A DNA stretch of 64,000 nt from Lachnospiraceae bacterium UBA3643 (GTDB lineage: Bacteria; Bacillota; Clostridia; Lachnospirales; Lachnospiraceae), in NCBI GenBank assembly GCA_002373855.1, contig DFKO01000022.1, forward strand, positions 1 to 64,000, written 5' to 3'. Both the position numbers and the translations under genes were made by a program. Shown piece by piece: positions 55,099 through 64,000 of the stretch. The notes under the pieces are model-generated. The model worked only from the letters and a program-made list of their open reading frames with translations, searched no databases and was not told where the DNA came from. The first letter of the stretch is position 1. The number at the start of each line of letters is the position of its first letter.

Positions 55099-56016
55099 AT
55101 GGCAAAAGAAAAATTACAGAAAACCGAAACCCCTAAAATCGATCGCCCCAAAAAGAAACTGTTTAAGAAGCGGGCAAAGCAGCTTAACCGTTCTGTGGCA
55201 GGTAATACACTGCTGTTCGCAATCATGATAATCTGCGGCTTATTCATGGTACTGCCCCTTGTCATGATAGTGAACAATGCACTTAAGCCACTGGATGAAC
55301 TTTATCAGTTCCCGCCAAAGATTTTTGTGCGTAATCCGACACTTGAAAACTTCTCGGATCTGTTTGTACTCATGAATGATTCGTGGGTACCGTTCTCGAG
55401 ATACATATTAAATACGATCATCATTACCGGAGGCGGTATGGTAGGACATGTAATCGTGGCGTCCCTCGCCGCATACCCTCTTGCCAAAAACAAATTCCCC
55501 GGCAAGGACATCCTCTTTAGCATGGTAGTCCTCTCGATGATGTTCTCATGGACAGTTACACAGATACCCCAGTATCTGATCATCAGCTGGCTCCATATTA
55601 ACAACAATTATCTGGCACTTATCCTGCCTGCATTTTCATTCGGTATGGGTCTTTACCTGATGAAGCAGTTTATGGAACAGCTCCCGGATTCCCTGATGGA
55701 ATCAGCCAGACTCGACGGAGCAAATGAGTGGATTATCTTCTGGAAGATAGTCATGCCCAATGTAAAGCCTGCGTGGCTGACACTTGCAATATTCCAGTTC
55801 CAGCAGATGTGGGGAAATACAGGTTCGCTTTTCTTAAGGGATGAGCAGCTCAAACCTCTCCAGTTTGCACTCCAGCAGATCACGGCCGGCGGTATCGCCA
55901 GAGCCGGTGCGGCAGCGGCAGTTACATTTATTATCGCTGCAGTACCAATTACATTTTTCCTGATCTGCCAGAGTAATGTACTTGAGACCATGACCACTTC
56001 GGGTATGAAGGACTGA
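55099..56016 (+). CDS. Carbohydrate ABC transporter permease, MalG-like
   Basis: 305 aa with six membrane helices. The EAA loop is MESARLDGANEWIIFWKIVM followed by PNVKPAW, typical of the MalG half. The N-terminal 35 residues are strongly basic. Forms the importer channel with the preceding permease; gene spacing of 2 bases indicates coupled translation. Confidence 0.93.
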   Translation: MAKEKLQKTETPKIDRPKKKLFKKRAKQLNRSVAGNTLLFAIMIICGLFMVLPLVMIVNNALKPLDELYQFPPKIFVRNPTLENFSDLFVLMNDSWVPFSRYILNTIIITGGGMVGHVIVASLAAYPLAKNKFPGKDILFSMVVLSMMFSWTVTQIPQYLIISWLHINNNYLALILPAFSFGMGLYLMKQFMEQLPDSLMESARLDGANEWIIFWKIVMPNVKPAWLTLAIFQFQQMWGNTGSLFLRDEQLKPLQFALQQITAGGIARAGAAAAVTFIIAAVPITFFLICQSNVLETMTTSGMKD

Positions 56017-56030
56017 TAAGGAGCAGCTTT

Positions 56031-57536
56031 ATGAAGCTAAAAAGCGTTTTGACAAAAGTAACGGCACTGGCTGCGGCAGCAGTGATAGGCATCGGAGCTT
56101 TTTCCCTGCCTGTACTTGCTGATGGCAACGTACCGTATACTACCTACAATTACAACTACTGGGGAGATATAGTTTATACTCCTGCGGCTTACGAACCTGA
56201 CAAGGTGGTGACAGGCGGCAACCTCATATATAACGGGGAGAGTATAGGCAACTTCTTTTCGCCTCAGGATATATGTGTATCCGATGCAGGTCTCATATAC
56301 CTGGCTGATACAGGTAATAACCGTATCGTAGTCATGGACGGAAATATGTCGAGTGTCATAAATATTATTGACAGTTTTGACAATGAGGGCGTGACCGATA
56401 CATTTAACCAGCCTTACGGCGTGGCTGTATCGGAATCTGATCAGATCTATATCGCAGACTCCCAGAATAACCGTGTGGTAGTACTTAATCAGGACGGCAG
56501 TCTTGCAAGGATAGTATCTAATCCCGTATCGGAATCCCTCGAGGACGGATATGTATTTGTACCACTCAAGGTCACGGTAGACTACGCAGACCGAATATAC
56601 TGTATAGCCCAGAACATGTTTGAGGGAATCATGGTATTTGAGACAAACGGTCAGTTTGCCGGATTCTTTGGAACCATCAGCGTGGATATCACTCTCTGGG
56701 AGAAGTTCTGGAGAAAGCTTGCCACAAAAGAGGAGCGTGCAAAATCCCAGCTCTTTATCCCTACAGAGTTTACCGGTATAGATATTGACCCCGACGGATT
56801 TGTATATGCATCAAATATTGATGCAAACGGTATCCAGGGTGTGAGACGTCTTAATCCGAGAGGTCAGGATGTCATCAAGAAAGGTACCAATGAAAATCTG
56901 GGTGGAGATCTTCAGATAGCAGGATCTACCGATTATGCCGGACCGTCCCAGTTTACAGACGTGGTATACAGAGAAAACGGTATCTACAGCTGCCTTGATA
57001 AAAAGCGAGGCAGGATATTTACATACGATCACGAGGGCAACCTCCTCTATATATTCGGAGGCCTCGGTACCCAGATGGGTACATTTAAAGTACCGGCATC
57101 CATCGAGAGTGTAGGCGGAGACCTTATCGTACTCGATTCAAGCAATGCGACCGTTACATATTTCAACGAGACAGAGTACGGCAGACTCATCAACCAGGCT
57201 GTATCACTCCGCTATGACGGAGATGAGGAGCAGGCTGTAGAGCTCTGGAAACAGGTACTCCTCCTTGATGAAAACAATGAGCTTGCCAACACAGGTATAG
57301 GTAAAGCATACTTAACAGCCGGCGACTATGTCCAGGCCATGAAGTATTTAAAGATCGGTATGGCGAGAGATTATTATTCTCTTGCATACAAGAGATACAG
57401 AAACAATATCCTCACAGAGAATGCCGATGTATACATGACAGTGATCATCGTGGCTGTAGTGGGACTGTATGTCTGGTCAAAGGTTAAGAAAAAAGTAAAG
57501 AAAAAAGTAAAGAAATCCGGAAAGGAGGTAAAGTAA
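56031..57536 (+). CDS. Secreted NHL/beta-propeller protein with TPR and C-terminal membrane anchor
   Basis: 501 aa. A signal peptide (cleavage near A29-D31) precedes NHL-type propeller repeats with IYLADTGNNRIVVMD and IYIADSQNNRVVVLN blades (about 60-380). A TPR-like stretch lies at about 390-460 (EEQAVELWKQVLLLDENNELA, then TGIGKAYLTAGDYVQAMKYL), then one helix (VIIVAVVGLYVW) and a Lys-rich cytoplasmic tail. It is thus a membrane-anchored external propeller. I recall such genes beside YIP1, DUF5696 and sugar ABC genes in Clostridia; the function is unknown, possibly scaffolding for the transporter (inference). Confidence 0.82.
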   Translation: MKLKSVLTKVTALAAAAVIGIGAFSLPVLADGNVPYTTYNYNYWGDIVYTPAAYEPDKVVTGGNLIYNGESIGNFFSPQDICVSDAGLIYLADTGNNRIVVMDGNMSSVINIIDSFDNEGVTDTFNQPYGVAVSESDQIYIADSQNNRVVVLNQDGSLARIVSNPVSESLEDGYVFVPLKVTVDYADRIYCIAQNMFEGIMVFETNGQFAGFFGTISVDITLWEKFWRKLATKEERAKSQLFIPTEFTGIDIDPDGFVYASNIDANGIQGVRRLNPRGQDVIKKGTNENLGGDLQIAGSTDYAGPSQFTDVVYRENGIYSCLDKKRGRIFTYDHEGNLLYIFGGLGTQMGTFKVPASIESVGGDLIVLDSSNATVTYFNETEYGRLINQAVSLRYDGDEEQAVELWKQVLLLDENNELANTGIGKAYLTAGDYVQAMKYLKIGMARDYYSLAYKRYRNNILTENADVYMTVIIVAVVGLYVWSKVKKKVKKKVKKSGKEVK

Positions 57537-57540
57537 CCGT

Positions 57541-58176
57541 ATGTCAAAATATTTCGGTAAAGACAAATGGTTCTCAATGCTCCGTACGATAACCCATCCC
57601 ATGGATGAGTTTTACTGGATAAGGCACAGGGAAAACAGAGGCAGTGTACCTCTTGCCATACTCATGGTATTTATCTTCTCATGCTGCTTTACGGCAAACA
57701 GGCTCTTATCAAGTTTTGTCGTTAATGATATTGACGCAAGGACTGTAGACAGTCTGTTTGAGCTTATCGGTGTACTCGTATTTTATCTCCTGCTCTGTGT
57801 CAGCAACTGGTCGATCACCTGCCTTATGAACGGTGAGGGCAGACTAAAGGATATCGCGATAGCAGTAGGATACAGCACGGTACCAATCAGCTTTATATTA
57901 ATGGTGGCTACAATTGTCAGCCGTTTTATCGCAGATGATGAGCAGGCTTTTTACTCAATCATCCTTGTGGTAGGTGTGGCCTACGGCATCATCATGATGG
58001 TCATAGGTATCATGCAGGTACACAATTATACTCTGGGCAAAACTCTGCTCACAGTATTCCTCACATTTGTGGCACTGCTTATCATTGTATTTTTAATACT
58101 GTTACTTACAAACCTTATCGGTATGGTATTTAACTTCTTTAAGAGTATTTATACCGAGTTGATATTCAGGACTTAG
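57541..58176 (+). CDS. YIP1-family membrane protein
   Basis: 211 aa with about five hydrophobic helices. The N-terminal pattern TITHPMDEFYWIRHRENRG and the later GYSTVPISFILM fit the bacterial YIP1-type family. It starts 4 bases after the NHL gene, with AAAGGAGG-type spacing inside that gene's end. Role unknown; its constant place in this gene set suggests it works with the NHL and DUF5696 proteins at the membrane (inference). Confidence 0.78.
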   Translation: MSKYFGKDKWFSMLRTITHPMDEFYWIRHRENRGSVPLAILMVFIFSCCFTANRLLSSFVVNDIDARTVDSLFELIGVLVFYLLLCVSNWSITCLMNGEGRLKDIAIAVGYSTVPISFILMVATIVSRFIADDEQAFYSIILVVGVAYGIIMMVIGIMQVHNYTLGKTLLTVFLTFVALLIIVFLILLLTNLIGMVFNFFKSIYTELIFRT

Positions 58177-58186
58177 GAGGCAGACG

Positions 58187-60745
58187 ATGGAAGAAGAAAA
58201 GAACTTAAACAACGCGCCTGCCGATGAGACGGAAAATATCACGGATGTACAGGAGACCGAAACTAAGGAGATGAGCTCTGAGGCAGTCAAGGTCAACATG
58301 TACTCTCTGGAGGATAAATATACAAACGATCCGAACTTTGATAACGAGGAGTTTATGCGCTACTGGACTCCCGCAGAGAGAAGGCGGAGAGTACGGGCAG
58401 CCAACAAGGTAAAGAAGGGCAAAAAAGTCAGAAAGAAGATGACAAAGGTCGGCAAGATCGTCCTCGGAATCTGCTGCGCAGCACTGGTTTGTGTTGCCCT
58501 CTACTTTGTGCATTACTTTATTTACTATGTTAATTATGATGAGTATAAAAAATATCTCTCATCATACGAATATGAAGAGGCAAAGGCATATACACCTCTT
58601 GCAGATTCGGGAGCAGATGTGCCCGGATTTGAACTTGCGGCAGAGACAGAGTATTTAAAGCTCTATACAGACAGAACCACCGCAAATGTAGCCGTTTATG
58701 ACAAGAGAAACGGCGAGGTAATGTACGCAAACCCTGTTGACGCAGATGATGATACAGTTGCCAATGCGGCAAATATCAACATCATGAAATCCCAGTTTAT
58801 TCTGTATTATTACAATACAGACGTGGTTTCAGGTACGTTTAACTCGTATACGGACTGCGTGGCAAAGGGCAAGGTCTCAATAGAGGGACTCGAGGACGGT
58901 TTCAGATATATATACAACATAGGCGACGGCAATGTTATGTTTAACATTCCCCTTGAGTACAGGATAAAGGATGACTACCTTGAGGTATCGATCCCCGCAG
59001 ACCATATCGAGGAACTGGGTCCCGGATATGTATACAGGATACAGCTCCTTCGGTACATGGCTGCTCCTTCAAAAGATGACCTTGGTTATATGGTCATACC
59101 TAACGGTTCAGGAAGCCTTATCAACTACAACAACGGCAAGACAAGTGCGGCAGCATATTCTCAGTATATTTACGACATAGATCCTCTTGCTGCAAACTAT
59201 ACGACACTTGAGGAGACAGAGTCTGCCAGACTCCCTCTCTACGGATTCTGCAATACAGACAGCTCGGTACTGGTGACTGTTGAGGACTCCGCAACAAATT
59301 GCGTTATCACAGCCGGCGTATCGGGTGTATATTCCGATTACAACTATGCTTTCCCTACATTTGTATACCGCATTACGGACAACCTCCGTATGTTTGGTGA
59401 TTCAACAACAGATGTGTATGTCATGGAACCGGAGCTCTACCAGTCAAATGTATGTGTCAGATATACGATGCTGACCGATGAGTACAGCGGATATTCCGGC
59501 ATGGCCAACTATTACAGGGAGCGTCTTGAATCAGAGGGCGTACTTGTAAAGGATGAGTCGGCTACAGGAGATATACCTTTCTACTATGACGTCATAACAG
59601 GTGTCAAGGAGATAGGCCATTTCCTCGGAGTCCAGTATCTCCATACATTTGCGATGACCACATTTGATGAAGCGGCTGTTATGTCCAATGATTTTGCAGA
59701 GGCCGGTATCAGCAACCAGGTCATGAATATCCAGGGCTGGTTTAACGGCGGATATTATCATGATGCTACAGATAATGTGAGAGTCATCGGCAAGCTCGGC
59801 GGCAGGTCTGACCTGGCAGCCCTAAATGATACTGTTAAAAACAACGGCGGTATCCTCTACGGAGATGTAGCACTTCAGAAGGTCACATTTGCTGACAGGT
59901 GGTTCCCCTACGGCAAGGTTGCATCAAGATATTACGGCGCAGGGTATACAGCATCATTCGGACTCATCAATCCGACAACACTCCGTAATACATCGGGACT
60001 CGGATATACAGAAAACAGATACAATCTCTTATCACCAAAGTTTCTGCCAAGATATGTACAGAGCTTTATAAACAAGACAGAAAATATCGCCATAGACGGA
60101 TATTCACTCAGAGATTTAGGATGCGTGGTGGCATCAGATAAAAAGCGTACATGCATGATAGACAGAGAGCAGGCTCTTGATGTCATCATCGGCCAGTATG
60201 AGCTCCTCTCCGCTACAGGTAAGAGACTCATGACAAACAAGGCCAATGCATATTCGTTTGGATATACAACTGATATCCTAAACGCTCCCTTATATGATAC
60301 GAAATACGATATCATCGACGAGACGATACCTTTCTATGAGATGGTAGTCCACGGATATATCGATTACTCATCTGACCTTCTTAACTTTAAGAATGCGGAT
60401 GATATGGACAGTGAAGTGCTTCACTTGATAGAGACAGGTGCTTCTCCCCATTATGTATTTACAATGGAGGAGTCGAGCCGTATGAAGATGACAGCCCTCA
60501 ACTGTTTCTATACGACTACATATGACGTATGGAAAGACAGAGCAGCCTATGTTTACACATCAGTAAATGATGCTCTTAAGTACGTGTCAGGCTGTGCGAT
60601 CGTTGACCATCAGATCATTGACGATGATGTACGCAGGGTAGTATATGACAACGGCGTATCGATCATCCTCAACTATTCGGATGAAGAGATAACCCTTGAC
60701 GGAACAGTTGTTCCGGCAAAGAGCTACAGATTGGAGGGAATCTGA
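58187..60745 (+). CDS. DUF5696-type membrane-anchored extracellular protein, possible glycoside hydrolase-like
   Basis: 852 aa. A charged cytoplasmic N-terminus of about 89 residues, one membrane helix near 90-114, then a large extracellular part. It has a beta-rich first half and a barrel-like second half with NQVMNIQGWFNGGYYHD, LNDTVKNNGGILYGDVALQK and TYDVWKDRAAYVYTS segments, resembling the TIM-barrel shape of glycosidases, but I cannot name catalytic residues. I recognise the size and setting as the DUF5696 family of Clostridial sugar loci. The final residues end in a typical beta sandwich (VSIILNYSDEEITLDG). The next gene starts 1 base later. Confidence 0.75.
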   Translation: MEEEKNLNNAPADETENITDVQETETKEMSSEAVKVNMYSLEDKYTNDPNFDNEEFMRYWTPAERRRRVRAANKVKKGKKVRKKMTKVGKIVLGICCAALVCVALYFVHYFIYYVNYDEYKKYLSSYEYEEAKAYTPLADSGADVPGFELAAETEYLKLYTDRTTANVAVYDKRNGEVMYANPVDADDDTVANAANINIMKSQFILYYYNTDVVSGTFNSYTDCVAKGKVSIEGLEDGFRYIYNIGDGNVMFNIPLEYRIKDDYLEVSIPADHIEELGPGYVYRIQLLRYMAAPSKDDLGYMVIPNGSGSLINYNNGKTSAAAYSQYIYDIDPLAANYTTLEETESARLPLYGFCNTDSSVLVTVEDSATNCVITAGVSGVYSDYNYAFPTFVYRITDNLRMFGDSTTDVYVMEPELYQSNVCVRYTMLTDEYSGYSGMANYYRERLESEGVLVKDESATGDIPFYYDVITGVKEIGHFLGVQYLHTFAMTTFDEAAVMSNDFAEAGISNQVMNIQGWFNGGYYHDATDNVRVIGKLGGRSDLAALNDTVKNNGGILYGDVALQKVTFADRWFPYGKVASRYYGAGYTASFGLINPTTLRNTSGLGYTENRYNLLSPKFLPRYVQSFINKTENIAIDGYSLRDLGCVVASDKKRTCMIDREQALDVIIGQYELLSATGKRLMTNKANAYSFGYTTDILNAPLYDTKYDIIDETIPFYEMVVHGYIDYSSDLLNFKNADDMDSEVLHLIETGASPHYVFTMEESSRMKMTALNCFYTTTYDVWKDRAAYVYTSVNDALKYVSGCAIVDHQIIDDDVRRVVYDNGVSIILNYSDEEITLDGTVVPAKSYRLEGI

Positions 60746-60746
60746 T

Positions 60747-61718
60747 ATGGATAGTCTTAAGCAGTTAAAAAAGCCTAAGGAGCCCGGATCTAAAAAAGAG
60801 AAGAAAAGTCTCACCCTCCTTCAGAAGAGGAGTATGACCGGATATCTGTTCATACTGCCCTGGCTCGTGGGATTTTTGATCTTCTATGTGAGAGGTCTCA
60901 TTCAGACTATAGAATTTACTTTCTGTAATCTGACGATCAATCCGGCAGCAGGCGGATATACTCTGACTCCCGTAGGATTTGATAATTACATTTACGCATT
61001 CAGAGTCCATGCCCAGTTTAAGCAGACCCTGGTTTCCTCTATAGGAAATATGCTTGTTGATGTACCCCTTATCATATTCTTTTCGCTGTTTATGGCGATG
61101 CTGCTAAACAAGGATTTCCCGGGCAGAAGTATAGTCAGAGCGATCTTCTTCCTGCCTGTAATACTTAACTCAAATGCGATTCAGGCAGCCATCGAGCTCT
61201 CATCTACCATGATGAACGGTGGTGTGGCTACTCAGGCAACAGAGATGGCCCAGTCGGCAGGCAGTGCCAATGTGGCATTTTCCATGGACTACCTGATAGA
61301 CATGTTTGTGAGCCTCGGTATACCTGCATCACTCCTTGATTACGTGACGGCTGCGGTTGAGCGTATAAACGATATCATCAAGGCCAGCGGTGTCCAGATA
61401 GTCCTGTTTATAGCAGCTCTTCAGTCAATACCCTCGTCACTTTACGAGGTTGCAAAGATTGAGGGCGCCACGGGATACGAGACGTTCTGGAAAGTAACAT
61501 TCCCCATGGTTATGCCTCACATTATCACAAATGTTGTATATACCATCGTGGATTCGTTTACCCAGTCAGATGTACTCGACCTGGCATACAATACGACTCT
61601 CACGGAGCTCAACTACGGACTCGGATCTGTATTTTCACTGATATCGACGGTGATCACGTGTGTCATCCTCGTCGTGGTGGTGGGCTTCATACAAAAACGT
61701 ACATTCTATTACAACTAG
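60747..61718 (+). CDS. Carbohydrate ABC transporter permease, MalF-like (second pair)
   Basis: 323 aa. After a basic N-terminus come six core helices. The EAA loop is YEVAKIEGATGYETFWKVTF. The frame is open from 60696, but GGAGGG at 60732-60737 and the previous gene's stop support ATG 60747, giving MDSLKQLKKPKEPG. A long periplasmic-type loop (about 155-225, TMMNGGVATQATEMAQSAG) is larger than in the first permease. With the next gene it forms a second importer; its binding protein may lie beyond the window. Confidence 0.92.
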   Translation: MDSLKQLKKPKEPGSKKEKKSLTLLQKRSMTGYLFILPWLVGFLIFYVRGLIQTIEFTFCNLTINPAAGGYTLTPVGFDNYIYAFRVHAQFKQTLVSSIGNMLVDVPLIIFFSLFMAMLLNKDFPGRSIVRAIFFLPVILNSNAIQAAIELSSTMMNGGVATQATEMAQSAGSANVAFSMDYLIDMFVSLGIPASLLDYVTAAVERINDIIKASGVQIVLFIAALQSIPSSLYEVAKIEGATGYETFWKVTFPMVMPHIITNVVYTIVDSFTQSDVLDLAYNTTLTELNYGLGSVFSLISTVITCVILVVVVGFIQKRTFYYN

Positions 61719-61736
61719 GAAAAGGAGGATATGAAA

Positions 61737-62699
61737 ATGGCAAAGTTTACAAAAATGTTCTCCGATCCCTTAGAGAGAAAGATAGCATTAAATCAGTTAA
61801 AAAACATACTTGTGACCTTTGTGAAGGTTGCCATCCTGGTAGGCGTAGGATATGTTATAGTATCACCTCTTATCGGTATGTTTGTCAGCTCCATCGCATC
61901 AGCTGAGGATATATACAATCCCATGATGTATGTACTGCCCCAGCATCCCGGCACAGACAAATATGAGCTGGTGCTTCAAAGGCTCGATTATTTTAAGACA
62001 ATAGGAACAGACCTTTTATACACGTGTACACTTACGGTAATACAGCTGTTTGTCTGTTCAATGGTCGGATACGGATTTGCGAGATTTAACTTCAGATTCA
62101 AGTCCCTGCTCTTTGCATGTGTGGTTGTAATGATCGTGGTCCCTTCATATACGATCATGCTGTCATTAAGACTCACATTCCAGCAGTTTGATCCCCTCGG
62201 ACTTATGACACTCATTAACGGCAAGAGTCTTAACATGATGGGAACCGTTACCCCGATGTATATAATGACACTGCTAGGATGCGGCGTAAAATCCGGATTG
62301 TATATTTATATTTTCAATCAGTTTTTCAGAGGATTGCCCAAGGAGATAGAGGAGGCCGCGTTTGTGGACGGGGCTGGAGTATGGTATACTTATTTCCGTA
62401 TAATGCTGTTAAATGCAATGCCTTCGGTAATCACCGTAACGGTATTTTCGATAGTATGGCAGTTTAATGATACATTCTATGCAAACCTTTTTATGATAAG
62501 TGAGAAAGTCGTTATCAGTAAGAAGATTTCGACACTTGCTTCCGTAATAGCAAATCAGGACAAGATATTGAATGTAACATTCCAGAAGCAGTATACGAAT
62601 GCCGGAATCATCCTGGTCATCCTGCCCATTATATTGATATATGTCATACTGCAAAAGCAGTTTATAGAGGGCGTGGAACGGTCCGGAATCGTAGGTTAA
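61737..62699 (+). CDS. Carbohydrate ABC transporter permease, MalG-like (second pair)
   Basis: 320 aa with six helices. The EAA loop reads EEAAFVDGAGVWYTYFRIML. The ATG at 61731 is only 2 bases from AAAGGAGG; the ATG at 61737 has 8-base spacing and is preferred. It pairs with the preceding gene. No ATPase follows within the window. Confidence 0.92.
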   Translation: MAKFTKMFSDPLERKIALNQLKNILVTFVKVAILVGVGYVIVSPLIGMFVSSIASAEDIYNPMMYVLPQHPGTDKYELVLQRLDYFKTIGTDLLYTCTLTVIQLFVCSMVGYGFARFNFRFKSLLFACVVVMIVVPSYTIMLSLRLTFQQFDPLGLMTLINGKSLNMMGTVTPMYIMTLLGCGVKSGLYIYIFNQFFRGLPKEIEEAAFVDGAGVWYTYFRIMLLNAMPSVITVTVFSIVWQFNDTFYANLFMISEKVVISKKISTLASVIANQDKILNVTFQKQYTNAGIILVILPIILIYVILQKQFIEGVERSGIVG

Positions 62700-62704
62700 A
62701 CAGG

Positions 62705-62727
62705 CTTAAGTCCCGTAAGGGATTAAG
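62705..62727 (+). other. Hairpin between permease and lipoprotein genes
   Basis: CTTAAGTCCC (62705-62714) and GGGATTAAG (62719-62727) pair with one bulge and a GTAA loop. No T-run follows, so it more likely stabilises or processes the mRNA than terminates it. Confidence 0.5.
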
Positions 62728-62782
62728 TATAGATGTGAAAAATTTTATGCAACAACTATAAATGTAAAGGAGGATGAAAGAG

Positions 62783-64000
62783 TTGAAGGCAAAAAAATTT
62801 TTAGCAATGCTCCTTGCTGCAATGATGACTTTCTCTCTTGTTGCCTGTGGCGGTACTGCACCTGCCGGTCAGGAAGCAAGCGGAAATGAAGCAGAGGCAC
62901 AGCAGGACGACAGCACAGCTGCAGCTCCGGCAGCAGATGTGACAATCGAGAATCCCAGCATAGACTTTTCAGATGGTCTTGTAGGATTCCTCGGCAATGA
63001 CAAGGTGATCAACCCCAGTGGTGATGACTCTGTGATTCAGGCAGGTGAGTTTAACGGCGAATCTGCAGCACAGATCACTCCTCAGGGCAAGAATCCCTTT
63101 ATCGCTATCCAGATGGATGCTCTTGTAGGCGATGCGATCGGTGATGTTGCTTCCGTAGCAGTCACAATCGGTATCGACTCATACGACGGCAACTTCTATG
63201 CAGCTTCAGGTAGTCTGTACGAAGTGATCGGCGGAGCAAAGACAGGCGGTACCACATGGTCTATCTACAAGGAAGACATAAACCCCAGAACTATTGTACA
63301 TGAGCTTTCAGGTGCAGCAGCAGAGGGCGACTACATGGTACTCTCAATGGAAAGTGATGTAGCAAGAGATAACGGTATGGAGCCTTCAGGTCTCTATATT
63401 CTCGACATCACATTCCTCGATGCGGACGGAAATACAATTGCAGCTGATTCTTCAGCAGAGTATGCAGATGCTTCAGCAGGTGCAGACAGATCAAATCTCT
63501 TTGGTATAGCAAATCCTATCACTGTTGATCTTGCAGGTTCAGGCGACGGATGGAGCCAGATCGGATACCAGGATCTTACAGAGGAGGAGATGGCAGCTCT
63601 CTCTACACCCGGATCTGTCGTTGAGATCGAGTACTCATCAGAGACAGGCAATATGTGGATGGGTCTCTCAGGAGATTCATGGCTCAGAGTCGGCGTAGGT
63701 GACTGCGACGGTTCAGGTCAGGGTTACTCTTACTACAACAATTCTAGGACGATCGCTCAGATCACATACGAGGATATCGTATCAGTATGCGGCGATGATT
63801 CATCTAAGTGGGGCCAGATCTTCATCGAGTCAGATGGTGCATTCGAAGTTTACTCAGTTAAGATCGGACAGCAGGCACCTAACTACACAGTTACAGGCGG
63901 TATTGATATCGGTCTTGAAGGCAGTGCAGACGGATGGGCTCAGATCGGATACGATGTAGTCCTTTCAGACGAGGCAATTGAGTTGCTTAAAACTCCCGGA
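62783..64000 (+). CDS. Lipoprotein with tandem carbohydrate-binding-like domains (3' partial)
   Basis: At least 406 residues, running off the window. A lipobox ends at C22 (SLVAC), followed by a Gly/Ala/Gln/Glu linker and beta-rich domains. Two units carry the same phrase about 127 residues apart: GSGDGWSQIGYQDLTEEEM and GSADGWAQIGYDVVLSDEA. This looks like a surface carbohydrate-binding lipoprotein, perhaps with a C-terminal enzyme or solute-binding part outside the window. The ATG at 62774 directly abuts AAAGGAGG, so the TTG at 62783 (9-base spacing) is the likely start. Confidence 0.72.
   Translation, partial: MKAKKFLAMLLAAMMTFSLVACGGTAPAGQEASGNEAEAQQDDSTAAAPAADVTIENPSIDFSDGLVGFLGNDKVINPSGDDSVIQAGEFNGESAAQITPQGKNPFIAIQMDALVGDAIGDVASVAVTIGIDSYDGNFYAASGSLYEVIGGAKTGGTTWSIYKEDINPRTIVHELSGAAAEGDYMVLSMESDVARDNGMEPSGLYILDITFLDADGNTIAADSSAEYADASAGADRSNLFGIANPITVDLAGSGDGWSQIGYQDLTEEEMAALSTPGSVVEIEYSSETGNMWMGLSGDSWLRVGVGDCDGSGQGYSYYNNSRTIAQITYEDIVSVCGDDSSKWGQIFIESDGAFEVYSVKIGQQAPNYTVTGGIDIGLEGSADGWAQIGYDVVLSDEAIELLKTPG

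Noticed and set aside
60696-60746. Upstream in-frame start for the second MalF-like permease
   Set aside because: It would overlap the DUF5696-type gene by 50 bases, while 60747 has a strong GGAGGG site at 9-base spacing.
1-64000. tRNA, rRNA, insertion sequence, integrase and phage genes
   Set aside because: None was recognised on either strand when reading frames and intergenic gaps; small RNAs without clear signals could have been missed.

Overview
The window looks like a chromosomal piece from a Lachnospiraceae-type member of the Bacillota, close in style to Butyrivibrio, Roseburia or Pseudobutyrivibrio. The support is strong Shine-Dalgarno sites, low to moderate GC, sigma-A and one possible sigma-D promoter, a beta-mannan locus with GH26 and two GH130 phosphorylases, and secreted proteins with Ser-Glu-Asn / Ser-Asp-Asn linkers and cell-wall-binding repeats. 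The genus is inferred, not shown.

Layout. (1) 1-7.4 kb, signalling and small metabolism: the tail of an EAL-domain protein, a membrane acyltransferase, a sensor PP2C/SpoIIE phosphatase, a protein with a helical C-terminal domain, a von Willebrand A protein, a small membrane protein on the minus strand, an aldo/keto reductase with a ferredoxin tail, and a 208-aa protein behind a possible flagellar-type promoter. (2) 7.5-44.0 kb, an island of four giant secreted proteins of 4049, 2959, 1806 and 1965 aa. The first two are built almost wholly from a long module I do not recognise. The third carries a transglutaminase-like domain and the fourth a papain-like peptidase, and both of these end in cell-wall-binding repeats. 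Between them lie a 12-helix membrane protein with a LuxR-type DNA-binding domain and a HipB/HipA-like pair with a clear operator-promoter. (3) 44.0-46.25 kb, housekeeping genes pflA, aroE and aroK, directly behind the fourth giant gene. (4) 46.5-64 kb, a long plus-strand operon for beta-mannan or related glycan use: two GH130 phosphorylases, a GH26 lipoprotein mannanase, a DUF624 protein, a 1004-aa solute-binding protein fused to carbohydrate-binding-like domains, two permease pairs, an NHL/TPR protein, a YIP1-type protein, a DUF5696-type protein, and a lipoprotein that runs off the window. No transporter ATPase is present.

The most interesting part is the giant-protein island. Giants 1 and 3 share an ungapped upstream region of 80 bp (60 of 80 identical) ending in a perfect TATAAT, which points to common control; the membrane LuxR-type protein divergent from giant 3 is the obvious candidate regulator. 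Giants 1 and 2 share collinear modules and probably arose by tandem gene duplication. A working model (inference) is a co-regulated surface-protein system with two very long fibre-like proteins and two wall-attached enzymes. I found no tRNA or rRNA gene, CRISPR array, transposase or phage gene.
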